This document shows positions 7,608-16,399 of a stretch of DNA of 44,398 nt, piece after piece. The notes under the pieces are model-generated. The model was given only the letters and a program-made list of their open reading frames with translations. It searched no databases and had not been told where the DNA came from. The DNA comes from Burkholderiales bacterium (GTDB lineage Bacteria; Pseudomonadota; Gammaproteobacteria; Burkholderiales; Burkholderiaceae_E). Within the stretch, counting starts at the first letter, position 1. Every line of letters begins with the position of its first letter. Made by a program: the position numbers and the translations under genes. The DNA is taken from contig QEVN01000002.1 in NCBI GenBank assembly GCA_003576795.1, positions 1 to 44,398 of the forward strand, read 5' to 3'.

Positions 7608-9293
7608 ATGCCCACCCGCCCGAACCCGTACCGCCAGAACCTGGACCGCAACGCCGCGAACTACGTCCCGTTGACGCCGATCAGCCTCGTGCGCTGGGCC
7701 GCCGACGTCTTTCCGGACCGCTGCGCGGCGATCCACGGAAGCCTGCGCCTGACCTGGTCGCAGATGCTCGAGCGCGCGCGGCGCCTCGCGTCGGTGCTGG
7801 CAGCCCGCGACGTCGGAAGCGGCGACACCGTCTCGGTGCTGCTGCCGAACACGCCGCCGATGCTCGACGCGCATTTCGGCGTGCCGATGACCGGTGCCGT
7901 GCTGAACACGATCAACACGCGGCTCGACGCGTCGACCGTGGCATTCCAGCTGCGCCACTCGGGGGCGAAAGTGTTCGTCGTCGACCGCGAGTTCGCCCCG
8001 CTGGCCAGCGAGGCGCTCGCGCTGCTGGCGGCCGGCGGGCAGCCGCGCCCCTTCGTCGTCGACGTCGACGATTTTGTCTACCGAGGGCCGGGCGAGCGCA
8101 TCGGCGACGTCGAATACGAAGCGTGGCTCGCCTCGGGCGATCCCTCGCACGGCGGGGCGCTGCCGGAGGACGAATGGGACGCGATCGGCCTGAACTACAC
8201 GTCGGGCACTACCGGCGATCCGAAAGGCGTGGTCGTGCATCACCGCGGCGCGTACCTGAACGCGGTCGGCAACGTGCTGGCATGGGGCCTGCCCCGGCAT
8301 CCCGTCTACCTGTGGACGCTGCCGATGTTCCACTGCAACGGCTGGTGCTTCCCGTGGACGATTCCCGCGGTGGCCGGCACGAACGTCTGCCTTCGCCGCG
8401 TCGAGGCGAAGACCATCCTGGATCTCGTGCGCGAGCACCGCGTCACGCACTACTGCGGCGCGCCGATCGTGCACGGCACGCTGATCGACGCCCCGGCCGA
8501 ATGGAAGAAGGGCATCGACTGGCCGGTGCGCGCGATGGTGGCAGGCGCCGCGCCGCCGGCCGCGATGATCGAAGGCATGGAGCGCATGGGCTGGGAGGTC
8601 ACGCACGTCTACGGGCTCACCGAGGTGTACGGGCCGGCGTCGGTATGCGTGAAGCACGAGTCGTGGAACGAACTCGACCTGGCCGGCCGCGTCGAGCGCA
8701 ACGCACGCCAGGGCGTGCGCTACCAGGTGCAGGAGGGACTCACCGTCGTCGATCCGGACACGATGCAGCCGGTGCCGCACGACGCCGAGACGATGGGCGA
8801 GGTGGTCTTTCGCGGCAACATCGTGATGAAGGGCTACCTGAAGAACGAGAAGGCCACGGCCGAGGCCTTCGCCGGCGGCTGGTTCCACACGGGCGACCTC
8901 GGCGTCGTCTACCCCGACGGCTACGTGAAGCTGAAGGACCGCGCGAAGGACATCATCATCTCCGGCGGCGAGAACATCAGCTCGATCGAGGTGGAGGACG
9001 CGCTCTACAAGCACCCCGCGGTGCTGGCCTGCGCGGTGGTCGCCAGGCCCGACGAGCGATGGGGGGAGACGCCGCTCGCCTTCGTCGAACTACGCGCCGA
9101 GCGCGTGCCGGGCACGCCCGCGGAAAGCAAGGCGCTGGCCGACGAGCTGATCGAGCACTGCCGCGCGCACCTGGCGCGCTACAAGGTTCCGCGCGAAGTG
9201 CGTTTCGGCCCGGTGCCGAAGACGTCGACCGGGAAGATCCAGAAGCACGTGCTGCGCGCTCAGGCGAAGTCGGCTTCGGCGATCGACCGCTGA
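7608..9293 (+). CDS. Fatty-acyl-CoA synthetase-like AMP-dependent ligase
   Basis: This 561-residue ANL-superfamily enzyme activates a carboxylic acid with ATP to an acyl-adenylate and then forms the CoA thioester. The P-loop-like A3 motif is YTSGTTGDPKG (197-207). Other motifs are VYGLTEVYGP, GWFHTGDLG and KDRAKDIIISGGENISSIEVED, and the catalytic lysine K543 lies in PKTSTGKIQKH. The sequence matches the medium-chain or short-chain acyl-CoA ligases common in proteobacteria; the exact chain length is not determinable. The start at 7608 follows GAAAAGG at an 8-base spacing; an open frame continues upstream into the GNAT gene's antisense without homology. The last 34 bases overlap the 3' end of the opposite-strand DUF2917 gene. 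Confidence 0.85.
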   Translation: MPTRPNPYRQNLDRNAANYVPLTPISLVRWAADVFPDRCAAIHGSLRLTWSQMLERARRLASVLAARDVGSGDTVSVLLPNTPPMLDAHFGVPMTGAVLNTINTRLDASTVAFQLRHSGAKVFVVDREFAPLASEALALLAAGGQPRPFVVDVDDFVYRGPGERIGDVEYEAWLASGDPSHGGALPEDEWDAIGLNYTSGTTGDPKGVVVHHRGAYLNAVGNVLAWGLPRHPVYLWTLPMFHCNGWCFPWTIPAVAGTNVCLRRVEAKTILDLVREHRVTHYCGAPIVHGTLIDAPAEWKKGIDWPVRAMVAGAAPPAAMIEGMERMGWEVTHVYGLTEVYGPASVCVKHESWNELDLAGRVERNARQGVRYQVQEGLTVVDPDTMQPVPHDAETMGEVVFRGNIVMKGYLKNEKATAEAFAGGWFHTGDLGVVYPDGYVKLKDRAKDIIISGGENISSIEVEDALYKHPAVLACAVVARPDERWGETPLAFVELRAERVPGTPAESKALADELIEHCRAHLARYKVPREVRFGPVPKTSTGKIQKHVLRAQAKSASAIDR

Positions 9294-9541
9294 GCCGGCG
9301 ACGGGCCGGACGCGGCGACCAGCTCGAATTCGGCCGGCGCCTCGGCCTGCAGCACGGCGCGGCCGCGCCGGCGCAGTTGCCACGATTCTCCGGCGCCGAG
9401 GAACACGTCGTCGCGCAGTCCCCGTTCGGTGATCCACAGCCGGCCGCGGCGCACGCGCACCGTCACGCCCCGCGCATCCTCGACGCGCATCGTGCCTTCG
9501 TGCGGCAGTTGCAGCCGGACCTTCTCCAGCGACACTTTCAT
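9260..9541 (-). CDS. DUF2917 domain protein
   Basis: This 93-residue protein contains the short cupin-like pattern of DUF2917: VTVRVRRGRLWITERGLRDDVFLGAGESWQLRRRGRAVLQA. The family is common in Burkholderiales and has no established function. A strong ribosome-binding site (GGAGG, 9547-9551 on the opposite strand) lies 5 bases before the ATG. The gene is divergent from the LysR gene, and this pairing suggests it may be that regulator's target. Its 3' end overlaps the acyl-CoA ligase gene by 34 bases tail to tail. Confidence 0.75.
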   Translation of the reverse strand: MKVSLEKVRLQLPHEGTMRVEDARGVTVRVRRGRLWITERGLRDDVFLGAGESWQLRRRGRAVLQAEAPAEFELVAASGPSPAQRSIAEADFA

Positions 9542-9655
9542 CTTCGCCTCCGTTCTGCGTGGATTCCGGCTCGCCTTTCACGGCAGCCGGAACCTGCCGT
9601 CGATCTTCGGCGCGCGCGAGTCCGGCGACAAGCGAGATCCGTGCGGTCGAGACAT

Positions 9656-9666
9656 CAGTAAAACTG
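9656..9666. promoter_or_regulatory. Small dyad CAGTAAAACTG upstream of the LysR gene
   Basis: The CAGT-AAA-ACTG dyad sits 22 bases before the LysR-type gene in the divergent spacer with DUF2917. LysR-type regulators usually bind dyads in such positions, so this is a candidate autoregulatory site. A TAAACT hexamer at 9677-9682 could be the gene's -10 box, which would place the transcription start at or just beside the ATG. Confidence 0.3.
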
Positions 9667-9688
9667 AACGCTGCGCTAAACTCGCAAC

Positions 9689-10702
9689 ATGAAGCTGCCG
9701 CCGCTCAATGCCGTTCGCGCATTCGACGCGGCTGCGCGCCGGCTGAATCTGCGCCAGGCGGCCGGCGACCTCTACGTCACGCCGGGCGCGGTCAGCCAGC
9801 AGGTGCGCCAGCTCGAGGAGTGGCTCGGCGTGCGCCTGTTCGAGCGTCGCGCGCGAGGCGTCGCGCTCACCGCGGCGGGCATCGAGTTCCACGCGGCCGT
9901 CGCGCGCGCGCTTCGCCAGATCGGGCAGGCTGCGGAGCGCGTCCGTCCCGAGCGCAACGCCGTCACCGTGAGCATGCTGCCGACGCTGGGCGCTCGCTGG
10001 CTGATGCCGCGGCTCGACGCGTTCACGCGCGCGCATCCGTCCGTCCAGGTGAGCGTCGCCGCGACCGACGACGTCGCCGACTTCGAAGCCGACGGCGTCG
10101 ATCTCGCCGTGCGTTGCGCGTCGATCGAGCCGCGCGGGCTCGCGTCGATCGAGATCTGCGCGGAGGCGGTGTACCCGGTGTGCTCCGCTGCCTACCGCGC
10201 CGCCCACGTCCGGCGCGGGCGCCTGTCGGCCGGCGCGCGCCTGCTGCACGAGGTGTGCGCGCGCCAGTCGAGCCGCAACTGGGCGCGCTGGCTCGAAGAG
10301 CAGGGCTACGAAGACTTCGACGCCGAGCGTGGACTGTATTTCAGCCACGAGATGCTCGCGGCTGATGCAGCCGCGAGCGGGCAGGGGATCGCGCTGCTCA
10401 GCCAGCTCGTCGCCGCCGACGCGCTGCGGGCCGGCCGGCTGGCGCTCGCGTCGCCCCGGCCGCTCGTCACCGGGCAGCGCTACTGGATCGTCTGGCCGCC
10501 CGGCGAGTTGCGCGAACCGGTGCGCATTTTCCGCGACTGGCTCTCGGCGGCGTTCGCGCAGGCGGTCGACGAGGCCCGGGAGATTCTTGCTGCCGGGAAG
10601 CCGATCGCGCGCCCGGGGCGTCCGACCGCGCCTTCGGCGCGTCCCGCCCGCGTGCGCGGCAGCGCCGTCGCGGGGGCGCGGCGCTCGATGCAGCGCTCGT
10701 AG
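9689..10702 (+). CDS. LysR-family transcriptional regulator, GcvA type
   Basis: This 337-residue protein has an N-terminal winged helix-turn-helix ([29 protein letters not shown], residues about 19-47) with the [13 protein letters not shown] opening typical of GcvA-like regulators. A LysR effector-binding domain follows ([40 protein letters not shown]). The C-terminal 35 residues are a proline- and arginine-rich extension not needed for the fold. True GcvA controls the glycine cleavage system, but this subgroup has many other targets. The divergent DUF2917 gene is the nearest candidate target. Confidence 0.85.
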   Translation: MKLPPLNAVRAFDAAARRLNLRQAAGDLYVTPGAVSQQVRQLEEWLGVRLFERRARGVALTAAGIEFHAAVARALRQIGQAAERVRPERNAVTVSMLPTLGARWLMPRLDAFTRAHPSVQVSVAATDDVADFEADGVDLAVRCASIEPRGLASIEICAEAVYPVCSAAYRAAHVRRGRLSAGARLLHEVCARQSSRNWARWLEEQGYEDFDAERGLYFSHEMLAADAAASGQGIALLSQLVAADALRAGRLALASPRPLVTGQRYWIVWPPGELREPVRIFRDWLSAAFAQAVDEAREILAAGKPIARPGRPTAPSARPARVRGSAVAGARRSMQRS

Positions 10703-10762
10703 CAGGAAGGCCGCGCAACCGATCGTCGCGCGGCACCCGCCGGGGCCGCACGGCACCGCCAG

Positions 10763-10768
10763 TACAAT
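10763..10768 (+). promoter_or_regulatory. Putative -10 box (TACAAT, followed by CG) of argS, only 8 bases from the ATG
   Basis: TACAATCG ends so close to the argS ATG at 10777 that transcription starting about 7 bases downstream of the box would give a leader of 0-3 bases. No Shine-Dalgarno sequence is present between box and ATG, consistent with a leaderless mRNA. The -35 region is not recognisable. Confidence 0.45.
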
Positions 10769-10776
10769 CGCGCTCC

Positions 10777-12552
10777 ATGCTACCCGAGCAGAAATCGCGC
10801 ATCGCCGAATCGCTGCGCACCGCGGCGCAGCGCGTCGTCGAGCAGGCCGGCATCGACGTCGATGTTCCGCCGATCGAGCTGGAGCGTCCGAAGCAGCCCG
10901 AGCACGGCGATCTCGCCTCGAATCTCGCGCTGCAGCTGGCGCGTCCGCTGAAGTCGAACCCGCGCGCGATCGCCACGCAATTGAAGGACGCGCTCGAGGC
11001 GCTCGATCGCGAGGGCGGCGATGCCGCGGCGCTGATCGAGTCGATCGAGATCGCCGGTCCCGGCTTCCTGAACCTGCGGGTGCGCGCCGACGCGAAGCGC
11101 GCGGCGATCGCGCGAGCGCTGGCCGATGCCGAAGCCTTCGGCCGAGGCAGCCGGGGCGAAGGCCGCGCCGTGCTCGTCGAGTTCGTCTCGGCGAACCCGA
11201 CCGGACCGCTGCACGTCGGACACGGCCGCCAGGGGGCGCTGGGCGACGCGCTGTCGGCGCTGCTCGACGCCGACGGCTGGCGCGTGACGCGCGAGTTCTA
11301 CTACAACGACGCCGGCGCGCAGATCGACAACCTCGCGCGTTCGGTGCAGGCGCGCGCGCGCGGCATCGAGCCCGACGACCCGCGCTTCCCGGCCGACGGC
11401 TATCGCGGCGAGTACATCCGCGACATCGCGGCCGACTACCTGTCCGGAAAGAGCGTTTCGGCCGAGCAGGTGGAAACGGTGCGCGGCGCCGGCAACCCCG
11501 ACGACCTCGAAGAGATCCGTCGCTTCGCCGTCGCCTACCTGCGTCACGAGCAGGACATCGACCTGCGCGCTTTCGGCGTGCGCTTCGATCGCCATTACCT
11601 CGAGTCTTCGCTGTACGCCGACGGCCGCGTGCAGGCCGTGGTCGACGCGCTGCGCCGTTCCGGCCACACCTACGAGGACGAGGGCGCGCTGTGGTTGCGC
11701 ACGACGGCGTTCGGCGACGACAAGGACCGCGTGATGCGCAAGTCCGACGGCGCCTACACGTACTTCGTGCCCGACGTCGCCTATCACGTGACCAAGTGGG
11801 AGCGCGGCTACGCGCGCGCGATCAACGTGCAGGGCTCCGACCACCACGGCACGATCGCGCGCGTGCGTGCCGGGTTGCAGGCGCTGGGCATCGGGATTCC
11901 CCAGGGCTACCCCGACTACGTCCTGCACAAGATGGTCACCGTGATGCGCGGCGGCGAGGAGGTGAAGATCTCCAAGCGCGCCGGCTCGTACGTCACGCTG
12001 CGCGACCTGATCCTGTGGACCGGCGAGGTGCGCGACGACGACGGCGAGGTGCGCATCGACGAGCAGCGCGGGCGCGACGCCGTGCGCTTCTTCCTGATCT
12101 CGCGCAAGGCCGACAGCGAGTTCGTCTTCGACGTCGACCTGGCGCTCGCGCGCACCGACGAGAATCCGGTCTATTACATCCAGTATGCGCACGCGCGCAT
12201 CTGCTCGGTGCTGGCGCAGTGGGGCGGCGATGCCGGTGCGCTCGCCCGTTCCGTCGCGGCCGGCGAGGTGGCGCTCGATCCGTTGGGCGGTGCGCGCGAA
12301 TTCGCGCTGTGCGCGCGGATCGCCTCGTTCCCGCAGGCGCTGCAGGCCGCGGTCGACGAACTCGCCCCGCACGCCATCGCCTTCTATCTCAAAGACTTAG
12401 CCGCCGAACTTCACTCTTACTATAATGCCGAGCGGGTGCTCGTCGAGGAAGAGGCGACGCGGCTCGCGCGGTTGGCGCTGCTGCTCGCCGTGCGGCAGGT
12501 GTTCCGCAACGGCCTGGCGCTGCTCGGCGTATCGGCTCCCGAGAGGATGTAA
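10777..12552 (+). CDS. argS: Arginyl-tRNA synthetase
   Basis: This 591-residue class I aminoacyl-tRNA synthetase charges tRNA-Arg. The N-terminal Arg-tRNA synthetase domain (about 1-105) is followed by the HIGH-type signature HVGH (146-149) in [17 protein letters not shown]. Arginine-site residues occur in [12 protein letters not shown], and KISK (397-400) stands in the KMSKS position. A DALR anticodon-binding domain closes the protein. Length and motif order are normal for the bacterial family. The stop codon TAA is immediately followed by the ATG of the SPOR-domain gene. Confidence 0.97.
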   Translation: MLPEQKSRIAESLRTAAQRVVEQAGIDVDVPPIELERPKQPEHGDLASNLALQLARPLKSNPRAIATQLKDALEALDREGGDAAALIESIEIAGPGFLNLRVRADAKRAAIARALADAEAFGRGSRGEGRAVLVEFVSANPTGPLHVGHGRQGALGDALSALLDADGWRVTREFYYNDAGAQIDNLARSVQARARGIEPDDPRFPADGYRGEYIRDIAADYLSGKSVSAEQVETVRGAGNPDDLEEIRRFAVAYLRHEQDIDLRAFGVRFDRHYLESSLYADGRVQAVVDALRRSGHTYEDEGALWLRTTAFGDDKDRVMRKSDGAYTYFVPDVAYHVTKWERGYARAINVQGSDHHGTIARVRAGLQALGIGIPQGYPDYVLHKMVTVMRGGEEVKISKRAGSYVTLRDLILWTGEVRDDDGEVRIDEQRGRDAVRFFLISRKADSEFVFDVDLALARTDENPVYYIQYAHARICSVLAQWGGDAGALARSVAAGEVALDPLGGAREFALCARIASFPQALQAAVDELAPHAIAFYLKDLAAELHSYYNAERVLVEEEATRLARLALLLAVRQVFRNGLALLGVSAPERM

Positions 12553-13185
12553 ATGGTGGATCGCCTCGTTCGTCCGGGCTCGGACCGCCGCATGCGCGGC
12601 GGCACGCTGCTCGGTTTCCTGGTCGGGCTGATCGCCGGACTGTCGATCGCGGTCGTCGTCGCGATGATCGTCACGCGTGCGCCGGTGCCTTTCGTCGACA
12701 AGAGCAAGCGCAACGCGGAGCCGGCGCTCGAGCCGAAGTCGCTGTCCGAGGCGCCCGATCCCAACGCTCCGCTGCATGCGAAGGCGCGACCGGCGGGTGC
12801 GGCCGTCTCGAGCGCCGCTGCGCCGGGTCCCGGCGCTGCGACGGGCCCCGCGTCTGCGGGCATCGCGTCCCCGTCGGCATCGGCGCCGATCGTCGCTTCG
12901 GCGCCGGCCAGCGTCGCCGGTGCGTCGCCGGGCGCCCCGGAGGCGCAAGGCGATGCCAGCTACCTGCTGCAGGCGGGCGCCTTCCGCTCGTCGTCGGAGG
13001 CCGAGAGCATGAAGGCGCGCCTCGCGCTGATCGGCTTCGAGGCGCGCGTGCTCGATGCGCAGGTCAACGGCCAGACCCTGTATCGTGTCCGCGTCGGACC
13101 CTACTCGCAGCTCGACTCGATGAACCGCGCCCGCGCACGACTGGCCGAGAACGGCATCGAGGCGTCGGTGGTCCGGCAGCGATGA
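12553..13185 (+). CDS. SPOR-domain protein, FtsN-like
   Basis: This 210-residue bitopic membrane protein has a short basic cytoplasmic tail, one transmembrane helix (about 17-40), a long Ala/Pro/Ser-rich periplasmic linker (about 55-133) and a C-terminal SPOR domain (about 135-208, SYLLQAGAFRSSSEAESMKARLALIGFEARV...LYRVRVGPYSQ). SPOR domains bind denuded glycan strands at the division septum. Topology and the position behind argS match the FtsN-like protein of betaproteobacteria. It starts on the base after the argS stop, so it is almost certainly co-transcribed. Confidence 0.88.
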   Translation: MVDRLVRPGSDRRMRGGTLLGFLVGLIAGLSIAVVVAMIVTRAPVPFVDKSKRNAEPALEPKSLSEAPDPNAPLHAKARPAGAAVSSAAAPGPGAATGPASAGIASPSASAPIVASAPASVAGASPGAPEAQGDASYLLQAGAFRSSSEAESMKARLALIGFEARVLDAQVNGQTLYRVRVGPYSQLDSMNRARARLAENGIEASVVRQR

Positions 13186-13238
13186 AACCCTCGCGCGTCG
13201 CGCTTCGCGGGCGCGGTGCGCATCTTCCGGGACGCTCC

Positions 13239-13886
13239 ATGATCGATGCTCGCAGACGAACCCTGATCTCCGCCGGCGCCGCGCTGGCCGGCACCGCTGC
13301 GCTGCCCGCGGCGCGCGCGCAGAACGTGCCGGTCGAGGGTCGCGACTACCGCCTGGTGTCGCCGCCGCAGCCCACCGAGGCGCCGGCCGGCAAGATCGAG
13401 GTGATCGAGTTCTTCTGGTACGGCTGTCCGCACTGCAATGCGCTGGAGCCCGTGCTGAAGCAGTGGCTGTCGAAGTTGCCCTCCGACGTCTTCTTCAAGC
13501 GCGTGCACGTGCCCTTCGGCGACCGTCGCCACCAGCAGCTGTACTACACGCTCGAGTCGATGGGACTCGACGAGAAGCTCGACAACGTCGTCTTCCGTTC
13601 GATCCACGTCGACGGCAACCGGCTCGACACGCCGGAGAAGATGGTCGACGTGCTCTCGAAGCACGGCGTCGACAAGGACAAGTTCCTCGAGGTCTGGAAG
13701 TCGTTCACCGTGCGCACGAAGATGGGGCGCGGTACGCAGCTCACGCAGGCCTATGGCGTCGATGGCGTTCCCGCGCTGGCGGTCGCCGGCAAGTACTACA
13801 CGGCGCCGAGCATGGCCGGTTCGAACGACGGCGCGCTGCGTGTCGTCGACTGGCTGGTGCAGAAGGAGCGCCAGGCGGGCAAGTAG
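13239..13886 (+). CDS. dsbA: Thiol:disulfide interchange protein, DsbA family
   Basis: This 215-residue periplasmic oxidoreductase introduces disulfides into exported proteins. The active site CPHC (63-66) lies in EFFWYGCPHCNALEP, and the cis-proline loop is GVDGVPALAV. I chose ATG 13239 because it yields a compact signal peptide: basic MIDARRRTLI, hydrophobic core, then AARA before Q28. The RRRTL run resembles a Tat signal. An upstream ATG at 13182 overlaps the preceding stop (ATGA) and would add 19 residues ahead of the signal, so coupled initiation there cannot be excluded. Confidence 0.92.
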   Translation: MIDARRRTLISAGAALAGTAALPAARAQNVPVEGRDYRLVSPPQPTEAPAGKIEVIEFFWYGCPHCNALEPVLKQWLSKLPSDVFFKRVHVPFGDRRHQQLYYTLESMGLDEKLDNVVFRSIHVDGNRLDTPEKMVDVLSKHGVDKDKFLEVWKSFTVRTKMGRGTQLTQAYGVDGVPALAVAGKYYTAPSMAGSNDGALRVVDWLVQKERQAGK

Positions 13887-13925
13887 GCGGCAGTGCCCGG
13901 GCCTGCGCCAGCGGGCGGAAGTGCG

Positions 13926-14714
13926 ATGCGCATCGTGTCGCTCGTGCCGAGCCTCACCGAGCTGCTGTGCCAGCTGGGCCTGCGCGAGCAGCTCGTCGGC
14001 CGTACGGGTTTCTGCATCCATCCGCGCGATGCATTGCGCGACGTGCCCCGGGTCGGCGGCACGAAGGACGTCGACGTCGAGCGCGTGCGCGCGCTCGCGC
14101 CCACGCACGTCGTCGTCAACGTCGACGAGAACGAGAAGCCGGTCGTCGATCGCATTGCCGAGCTGGGGCCCGAGATCGTCGTCACGCACCCGATCACGGT
14201 CGACGACAATCTCGCGCTGATCGAGTCCTTCGGCGATCGCTTCGGCGTGCGCGCCGTCGCGCAGCGCATCGCGGACCGACAGCGCGAGGCGGTGCATCGG
14301 GTGGGCACGCGGCGCTTCGCGCCGGTGGACGTGCTCTACCTGATCTGGAAGGATCCGTGGATGAGCATCGGACGCGAGACCTTCATCGCGCACATGCTCG
14401 CCGCGGTCGGGCTGCGCTCGGTCGTCGCAGAGGCGCAGCCGCGCTACCCGCAGGTCGGCGACCCGTCGGTCGACGCGCGCGGCGCGCGCGTCGTGCTGCT
14501 GTCCTCCGAGCCGTATCGCTTCCTCGAGCGGCATCGGGCCGCGCTGCAGCGGGCGAGCGCACGCCGCTTGCCGATGTTCGCGACGATCGACGGCGAGATG
14601 ACTTCCTGGTACGGCACGCGCGCGATCGACGGGCTGCACTACCTGCTGGGTTATCGCGATGCGCTCGATCGTGCGCTGCAGGCATGCGGCGCGAACCCGG
14701 AGGAAGGCGGATGA
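13926..14714 (+). CDS. Helical-backbone metal receptor (BtuF-like) protein without signal peptide
   Basis: This 262-residue protein resembles the periplasmic cobalamin/iron-siderophore binding fold: RIVSLVPSLTELLCQLGLREQLVGRTGFC at the start, PRVGGTKDVDVERVRALAPTHVVVN in the first lobe, and VLYLIWKDPWMSIGRETFIAHMLAAVGLRSV in the second. No export signal precedes residue 1, and no permease or ATPase gene lies nearby. It therefore belongs to the group of solitary, apparently cytoplasmic BtuF-like proteins. The ligand is unknown. It overlaps the rlpA start by 4 bases (ATGA). A GTG at 13893 in the same frame is an alternative start but adds only a Pro/Gly/Ala-rich stretch. Confidence 0.8.
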   Translation: MRIVSLVPSLTELLCQLGLREQLVGRTGFCIHPRDALRDVPRVGGTKDVDVERVRALAPTHVVVNVDENEKPVVDRIAELGPEIVVTHPITVDDNLALIESFGDRFGVRAVAQRIADRQREAVHRVGTRRFAPVDVLYLIWKDPWMSIGRETFIAHMLAAVGLRSVVAEAQPRYPQVGDPSVDARGARVVLLSSEPYRFLERHRAALQRASARRLPMFATIDGEMTSWYGTRAIDGLHYLLGYRDALDRALQACGANPEEGG

Positions 14715-16246
14715 CGGGCGCGTGGCTGCGGATCGCGGCGCGGGTCGCCTGCGTGCCGCTGCTGTTCGCGCTCGGCGCGTGTTCGACGTCGAAGGGAGCG
14801 CGAAGCGGATCGGGCGCCGATGCGGGCGCTGCGCGCGGCGGCGGCTACTACCTCGACGACGGTCCCGGGCATCTTTCGCCGGCCGACGTCGCCGCCATCC
14901 CCGATGCGATACCGCGTGCCGAGCCGGTGCTCGTGAGCACCTCGCGGCCGTACGCCGTGTTCGGCCGCACCTACGTGCCGATGCGTGCGCTCGCACCCTA
15001 TCGCGAGCGCGGAATCGCTTCGTGGTACGGAAGGCGCTATCACGGCAAGCCGACGTCGAGCGGCGAGCCCTACGACATGTACGCGATGACGGCCGCGCAT
15101 CCGACGCTGCCCATCCCGAGCTACGTGCGCGTCACGCGCACGGGCACCGGGCGAAGCGTCGTCGTCCGGGTCAACGATCGCGGGCCGTTCCTGCAGAACC
15201 GGGTGATCGACCTCTCGTATACCGCGGCCGCGAAGCTGGGCTTCGTCGAGAGGGGCAGCGCGGAGGTCGAGGTCGAGGCGATCACGCAGTTCGATGCGCC
15301 GGGCGCGCCGCTGCTCGTGGCGGGCAGCACGCCGGGGGCGGGGAGCACGCCGGGGGCGCAGCAGGGCGGGGCGGTGGCGGCGAGGTCGGGGGCTGCGTCC
15401 GGCGGCGCTGCGGTGGAGGGCGCTGGGTCGGGCGGTGCTGCGTTGGCCGGAGTTGGGCCGGGCGGTGCTGGGCCGGGCGGTGCTGGGTCGGGCGGTGCTG
15501 GGCCGTCGGTTGCCGGCGATCCTCCCATCGGGCTGACGATCTCCTCGTCTCGTGTCGAGTCGCCGACCGTCTCTCCGATGCGGGACGACGCGCCCGGCCG
15601 ACTCGTTGTCGAGACCCGGTTCTCGGATGGCGGTCGGGCGGCGGCACAGGATCCTGCGGCCGCGACCACGACGTCGGCGTCGGCGGCACTGGCCTCTGCG
15701 GCTGCGTCGGCGGCACCGACCTCTGCGGCTGTGTCGGCGGCACCGACCTCTGCGGCTGTGTCGGCGGCACCGACGTCTGCGGCTGCGTCGGCGGCACCGG
15801 CGTCCGCGTCTGCGTCGGCAGCACCGGCGTTTGCGTCTGCCTCTGCGTCGGCGCCCGCCGCATCTGCTCCTGCGGCGTCGGCTCCCGCTGCGCCGGGACC
15901 TACGGGTTTCGCGCCGACAGAATTGGCTTCGGGGATGGCATCGGCCGCAACGCTTTCGACGACGCCGTCCTCGCCGTCCTCGTCGGCGCCGCCGGCTACT
16001 GGGCACGCGAGCGGGCCGGGCTTCTGGTTGCAGCTCGGCGCCTTCTCGTCGGCGGACGGCGCGCGCGCTGCGCTCGAACGACTGCGACGCGAGCTTGCCT
16101 GGCTCGGCGCCCGCTTCGACCTGCGCCACGAAGGCGGCCTGTACAAGATTCAGGCGGGGCCCTGGCCGCAGCGTGAGCACGCGCTGGATGCCGCGGCGCG
16201 CGTACGCGGCGCCACTGCCTTGCAGCCGTTCCCGATCTTCCGCTGA
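14711..16246 (+). CDS. rlpA: RlpA-type septal-ring lytic transglycosylase lipoprotein with repeat linkers and SPOR domain
   Basis: The protein has 511 residues. The lipoprotein signal ends in LGAC with C24 as the lipidation site. The double-psi beta-barrel catalytic domain spans roughly 95-190 (RGIASWYGRRYHGKPTSSGEPYD...VVVRVNDRGPF...IDLSYTAAAKLGF), with the conserved E and D positions of RlpA (GEPYDMYAMTAAHPTLP, NDRGPF). A low-complexity linker follows: glycine-rich pentapeptides at about 235-265 and nine-residue SAAPTSAAV repeats at about 328-381. The C-terminal SPOR domain is at about 435-505. Family members cleave denuded glycan strands at the septum. The linker is long for the family and repeat-built, so its length may vary between strains. 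Confidence 0.9.
   Translation: MTGAWLRIAARVACVPLLFALGACSTSKGARSGSGADAGAARGGGYYLDDGPGHLSPADVAAIPDAIPRAEPVLVSTSRPYAVFGRTYVPMRALAPYRERGIASWYGRRYHGKPTSSGEPYDMYAMTAAHPTLPIPSYVRVTRTGTGRSVVVRVNDRGPFLQNRVIDLSYTAAAKLGFVERGSAEVEVEAITQFDAPGAPLLVAGSTPGAGSTPGAQQGGAVAARSGAASGGAAVEGAGSGGAALAGVGPGGAGPGGAGSGGAGPSVAGDPPIGLTISSSRVESPTVSPMRDDAPGRLVVETRFSDGGRAAAQDPAAATTTSASAALASAAASAAPTSAAVSAAPTSAAVSAAPTSAAASAAPASASASAAPAFASASASAPAASAPAASAPAAPGPTGFAPTELASGMASAATLSTTPSSPSSSAPPATGHASGPGFWLQLGAFSSADGARAALERLRRELAWLGARFDLRHEGGLYKIQAGPWPQREHALDAAARVRGATALQPFPIFR
15421..15510 (+). repeat. 15-bp tandem repeats (GGAG-rich pentapeptides) within rlpA
   Basis: Units of the type GGGCCGGGCGGTGCT occur about five times in succession, encoding GPGGA/GSGGA pentapeptides. 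All are in frame, so unit gain or loss would not disrupt the gene. Confidence 0.75.
15694..15855 (+). repeat. 27-bp tandem repeats, about six units, within rlpA
   Basis: Units begin at about 15694, 15721, 15748, 15775, 15802 and 15829. The units at 15721 and 15748 are nearly identical, and the later ones diverge. Each encodes nine residues of the pattern SAAPTSAAV. The 27-base length keeps the reading frame. Confidence 0.8.
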
Positions 16247-16300
16247 GCGCTTCCTGGCGTGCGCCGGTGCGACGCGTGCCTGCCGCCGCCTTTGCGCGGC

Positions 16301-16366
16301 GCTGTGAAATACGGCGTTTTCTCTTCCAAAGAGGATTTCAGGCGCAGAAACGCTGCGTTTCGCAGC
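16301..16366 (+). repeat. 66-bp intergenic inverted-repeat element, copy B
   Basis: The left arm GCTGTGAAATACGGCGTTTT (16301-16320) and right arm GAAACGCTGCGTTTCGCAGC (16347-16366) pair at 15 of 20 positions, around a 26-base spacer. By hand count 42 of 66 bases equal copy A without gaps. In one frame it reads FRRRNAAFRS. Confidence 0.78.
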
Positions 16367-16399
16367 AGGTCTTTCCGGCGCGCCGTTGCGAGGGTGCCA

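Noticed and set aside
10780..12372. A 530-codon minus-strand open frame opposite argS
   Set aside because: It is the shadow of argS codon structure; there are no motifs and no ribosome-binding site, and argS is unambiguous.
15694..15855. Regular 27-bp repeats considered as a CRISPR array
   Set aside because: The units are contiguous without unique spacers and encode an in-frame peptide repeat inside rlpA.
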